25,368 nucleotides of DNA, taken from DUMC01 sp035362115. GTDB taxonomy: Bacteria; Bacillota; Clostridia; Acetivibrionales; DUMC01. The position numbers and the translations under genes are program-made. A model generated the notes under the pieces. That model had not been told where the DNA came from, searched no databases, and saw nothing but the letters and a program-made list of their open reading frames with translations. This document shows positions 22,806 to 25,368 of the stretch, one piece after another (the stretch's first letter is position 1; each line of letters opens with the position of its first letter). Where the stretch lies: the NCBI GenBank assembly GCA_035362115.1, contig DAOSDD010000030.1, positions 1-25,368 on the forward strand, in the 5' to 3' direction.

Positions 22806-24554
22806 TTACTTTTCAGGATAGTTTTCCTTTGGTGCATAATGAGTATGCAATAGCTCATGTGCTTTATGACTTCCCGGTTCCCCAAAGAAGTCCTTATAAA
22901 GCTTTTGAACCTTCTCATTCTCATGGGACTTTCTTATTGGCAGATCTCTATCTTCTTCGTAGATAGCTTTTGCCCTCTCTTTTCTGATATCTATCCAGCT
23001 TCTAACTTCTGAAGGCTGTATGGGCTGTCCGCCGCCATTAACACATCCTCCGGGACATGCCATTATTTCTATGAAATGATAGTCTGCCTCTCCGGCCTTT
23101 ATCCTATCCAAAAGCTTTCTCGCGTTTGCAAGGCCATGAGCAACAGCAGCTTTGACCTTCATTCCACCTACATCAACCTGAGCTTCCTTTATACCCTCTA
23201 CGCCTCTTACATCAAGATACTCAATATCTTCATGAGATTTACCGGTTAATACATCTGCAACTGTCCTTAAGGCAGCTTCCATAACTCCGCCTGTTGCTCC
23301 AAAAATAACACCGGCACCGGTAGCATTTCCCATAGGATCATCAAAATCAGAGTCTGGTAAATCTTTGAAGTCCATTCCGGTTTCTCTTATCATTCTTCCC
23401 AATTCTCTGGTTGTCAGGACAACATCCACATCTGCGTAGCCTGTTGATGACAATTCCGGTCTCTGGGCCTCAAATTTCTTGGCAGTACATGGCATAATTG
23501 AAACCACAAATATTTTTGAAGGGTCAATGCCCATCTTTTCAGCATAGTATGATTTCAATAAAGCTCCAAACATTTCATGAGGTGATTTGCAGCTGGATAA
23601 ATTATCCAGGAAATCAGGGTAATTATGCTCACAGAATTTTATCCATCCAGGACTGCAGGAAGTAATCAACGGAAGTTTTCCTCCGTTTTTAATTCTATTG
23701 ATTAATTCGGTTCCTTCTTCCATAATAGTTAAATCTGCTGCTGTATCAGTATCAAATACCTTGTCAAACCCAAGACGTTTCAATGCAGATACCATTTTAC
23801 CGGTAACCCTTGAACCTATAGGCATTCCAAATTCTTCACCCAGAGCCACCCTTACTGCAGGTGCAGTCTGGACTATTACATGCAGATCCTTGTTTGCCAG
23901 TGCCTGCCATACCTTTTCCGTATCATCTTTTTCCCTGAGGGCTCCAACTGGACATACATTTATACACTGTCCGCACATTGTACATGGAACTTCATTCAGT
24001 GACATATTGAATGCTGATGAAACAATAGTATCGAATCCTCTTTCATTAGTATCGATAACTGCCACCTTTTGTATATTTTTACACATACTTACGCAGCGTC
24101 TGCACAATATACATTTATTAGGGTCTCTCACGATTGAAGGAGAAAAATCATCCAGAGGCATTTTGTGGGTTTCTCCGTCGAACCTTATATCACTAATATG
24201 CAATTCCTCAGCAAGCTTTTGAAGCTCACAATTCCTGCTTCTTACGCAAGTAAGGCACTTCTTTTCATGGTTTGAAAGAATAAGCTCCAGAGTTACCTTT
24301 CTTGCCTCTCTTATTGCAGGGCTCTGTGTCTTTACAACCAGACCTTCTGAAACAGGATATACACATGCAGCCTGTAAACTTCTGGCACCCTTTATTTCTA
24401 CTACGCACATTCTGCATGCACCTATTTCATTTATGTCTTTTAAGAAACAGAGTGTGGGTATTGATATATTTGCCTGTTTAGCAGCTTCAAGCACTGTAAA
24501 ATTCTTTGGCACTTGAATATTTCTATCGTCAATTGTAATATTTACCATTTCCAT
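22806..24554 (-). CDS. hndD: [FeFe] hydrogenase catalytic subunit, HndD type
   Basis: A 582-residue modular [FeFe] hydrogenase. Domains in order: a [2Fe-2S] ferredoxin-like domain (Cys36, 47, 50, 64); a His-Cys3 [4Fe-4S] site (His96, Cys100, 103, 109); two [4Fe-4S] sites (Cys148-158 and Cys191-201); and the H-cluster domain with TSCSPGW (298-304), MPCTAKKFE (354-362) and IMACPGGCVNGGGQP (497-511). The small-subunit segment is fused at the C-terminus. In this class the enzyme partners NuoE- and NuoF-like subunits and couples H2 to NAD(P)H, often together with ferredoxin. In the first H-cluster motif Ser301 replaces the second Cys of TSCCP. AAAGGAGGT lies seven bases before the ATG; the gene follows the NuoF-like gene by 18 bp. 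Confidence 0.95.
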   Translation of the reverse strand: MEMVNITIDDRNIQVPKNFTVLEAAKQANISIPTLCFLKDINEIGACRMCVVEIKGARSLQAACVYPVSEGLVVKTQSPAIREARKVTLELILSNHEKKCLTCVRSRNCELQKLAEELHISDIRFDGETHKMPLDDFSPSIVRDPNKCILCRRCVSMCKNIQKVAVIDTNERGFDTIVSSAFNMSLNEVPCTMCGQCINVCPVGALREKDDTEKVWQALANKDLHVIVQTAPAVRVALGEEFGMPIGSRVTGKMVSALKRLGFDKVFDTDTAADLTIMEEGTELINRIKNGGKLPLITSCSPGWIKFCEHNYPDFLDNLSSCKSPHEMFGALLKSYYAEKMGIDPSKIFVVSIMPCTAKKFEAQRPELSSTGYADVDVVLTTRELGRMIRETGMDFKDLPDSDFDDPMGNATGAGVIFGATGGVMEAALRTVADVLTGKSHEDIEYLDVRGVEGIKEAQVDVGGMKVKAAVAHGLANARKLLDRIKAGEADYHFIEIMACPGGCVNGGGQPIQPSEVRSWIDIRKERAKAIYEEDRDLPIRKSHENEKVQKLYKDFFGEPGSHKAHELLHTHYAPKENYPEK

Positions 24555-24572
24555 ATTTGGTACCTCCTTTCA

Positions 24573-25368
24573 TTACGCGTTCTTAAATATTGCCTTAAAT
24601 GGGCATTTTTGCATACATGCTCCGCATTTTATACATTTATCTTCGTTTATAACATACGGTACCCCTTTTTGTCCGCTTATGCAGCCAACAGGGCAGTTTC
24701 TTGCACATATTCCGCAGCTCTTGCAGCGGTCTGCCTGTATTACATAATGCATCATGGATTTACAAACACCTGCAGGACACTTCTTATCTTTTACATGAGC
24801 CTCATACTCATCCCTAAAGTACCTTAATGTACTCAGTACAGGGTTTGGAGCTGTCTGGCCAAGTCCGCAAAGTGCCGATGCTTTAATATTCTTTGCAAGT
24901 ATTTCCAGTTTCTCTATATCCCCTTCTTCTCCTTTGCCGCCTGTAATCCTTTCAAGGATCTCAAGCATTCTTTTAGTCCCTATACGGCATGGAGGACATT
25001 TTCCGCAGGATTCATCCACAGTAAACTGCAGGAAGAACTTGGCAATATCTACCATGCAATTATCTTCATCCATTACGATCAGCCCACCAGAACCCATCAT
25101 TGAACCAAGTTGAATAAGAGTATCATAGTCAATAGGTGTGTCAATATGACTTGCAGGAATACATCCACCGGAAGGTCCGCCTGTTTGTGCCGCTTTAAAC
25201 TTCTTTCCGTTGGGAATACCTCCGCCTATATCATATACAACCTCCCTGAGGGTTGTACCCATTGGGATCTCCACTAAACCTGTATTATTAATTTTTCCTC
25301 CTACAGCAAACACTTTTGTACCTTTGCTTTTTTCAGTACCAATGCTTGAAAACCATTCCGGTCCCTTT
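24573..25368 (-). CDS. hndC: NuoF-like NADH-binding hydrogenase subunit, N-terminal part outside window
   Basis: The C-terminal 265 codons of a minus-strand gene that enters from the right edge; the reading frame is open to the last base, beginning KGPEWFSSIGTEKSKGTKVFAVGGKI. It shows the NuoF middle region (GGPSGGCIPASH, MGSGGLIVMDE), the [4Fe-4S] motif ESCGKCPPCRIGT with the further Cys in CGLGQTAPNP, and a C-terminal two-cluster ferredoxin domain (CKSCGICARNCPVG and CIKCGACMQKCPF). The extra ferredoxin tail is typical of the HndC/HydB type rather than complex I NuoF. The FMN and NADH sites lie mostly beyond the edge. It precedes hndD in the operon; a thioredoxin-like NuoE subunit is expected further upstream. 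Confidence 0.93.
   Translation of the reverse strand, partial: KGPEWFSSIGTEKSKGTKVFAVGGKINNTGLVEIPMGTTLREVVYDIGGGIPNGKKFKAAQTGGPSGGCIPASHIDTPIDYDTLIQLGSMMGSGGLIVMDEDNCMVDIAKFFLQFTVDESCGKCPPCRIGTKRMLEILERITGGKGEEGDIEKLEILAKNIKASALCGLGQTAPNPVLSTLRYFRDEYEAHVKDKKCPAGVCKSMMHYVIQADRCKSCGICARNCPVGCISGQKGVPYVINEDKCIKCGACMQKCPFKAIFKNA

Noticed and set aside
23698..24222. Plus-strand ORF of 174 codons
   Set aside because: Lies opposite the cluster-binding domains of the hydrogenase; antisense shadow.

Overview
The window looks like chromosome of an anaerobic, low-GC Clostridia species, possibly of the Ruminiclostridium/Acetivibrio or Oscillospiraceae type. The AT-rich base composition, strong GGAGG ribosome binding sites, several TTG starts, a clostridial trimeric-type [FeFe] hydrogenase and an NAD-type malic enzyme all point that way. 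The genus is an inference. I see no tRNA, rRNA, CRISPR array, transposase or phage gene.

Positions 1-17753 form a sugar and sugar-acid catabolic patchwork. The minus-strand genes are a partial cupin protein, an atypical NagB-family protein, a LacI regulator, a Gfo/Idh/MocA dehydrogenase, an AP-endonuclease-type sugar isomerase/epimerase, a second and more divergent NagB-like protein, a URO-D superfamily protein, a second Gfo/Idh/MocA dehydrogenase with four extra cysteines, a UxaC-like (glucuronate isomerase family) protein, a PHP-domain phosphoesterase, a third Gfo/Idh/MocA dehydrogenase and a UxaE-type tagaturonate/fructuronate epimerase. Three plus-strand AraC regulators interrupt this run. 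Each is divergent from the minus-strand enzyme gene before it, giving three repeats of the same module. No transporter and no glycoside hydrolase is present, so substrates must enter through genes elsewhere. UxaC-like plus UxaE suggests uronate interconversion, and the three dehydrogenases, the isomerase and the aldose-epimerase-like protein suggest oxidation and epimerisation of unusual sugars.

A 16-bp operator (TAGTAATC-GATTACTA) in front of uxaE recurs in slightly degenerate form in front of the lacI gene. This ties the regulator to an epimerase gene 15 kb away and suggests a single regulon with autoregulation.

Positions 18031-21493 hold a malic enzyme, a DUF4432 aldose-epimerase-like protein and a six-helix membrane protein, all on the minus strand. 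Position 21713 starts a plus-strand protein of the family usually labelled quinate 5-dehydrogenase. Positions 22806-25368 are the distal part of a hydrogenase operon: a NuoF-like flavoprotein (hndC type, cut by the window edge) followed by the [FeFe] hydrogenase catalytic subunit (hndD type).

The intergenic regions are unusually rich in repeats. They include a 16-bp tandem array beside an AraC promoter, a 15-bp tandem array that encodes repeated Met-Lys-stop mini-ORFs, a dispersed GGGTGCAT-type repeat seen at three loci (one a 134-bp inverted repeat resembling a MITE), and two oppositely oriented arrays of six 7-bp units around a GC-rich hairpin. Seven gene starts were moved downstream from the longest ORF because the ribosome binding site lies inside the longer version.
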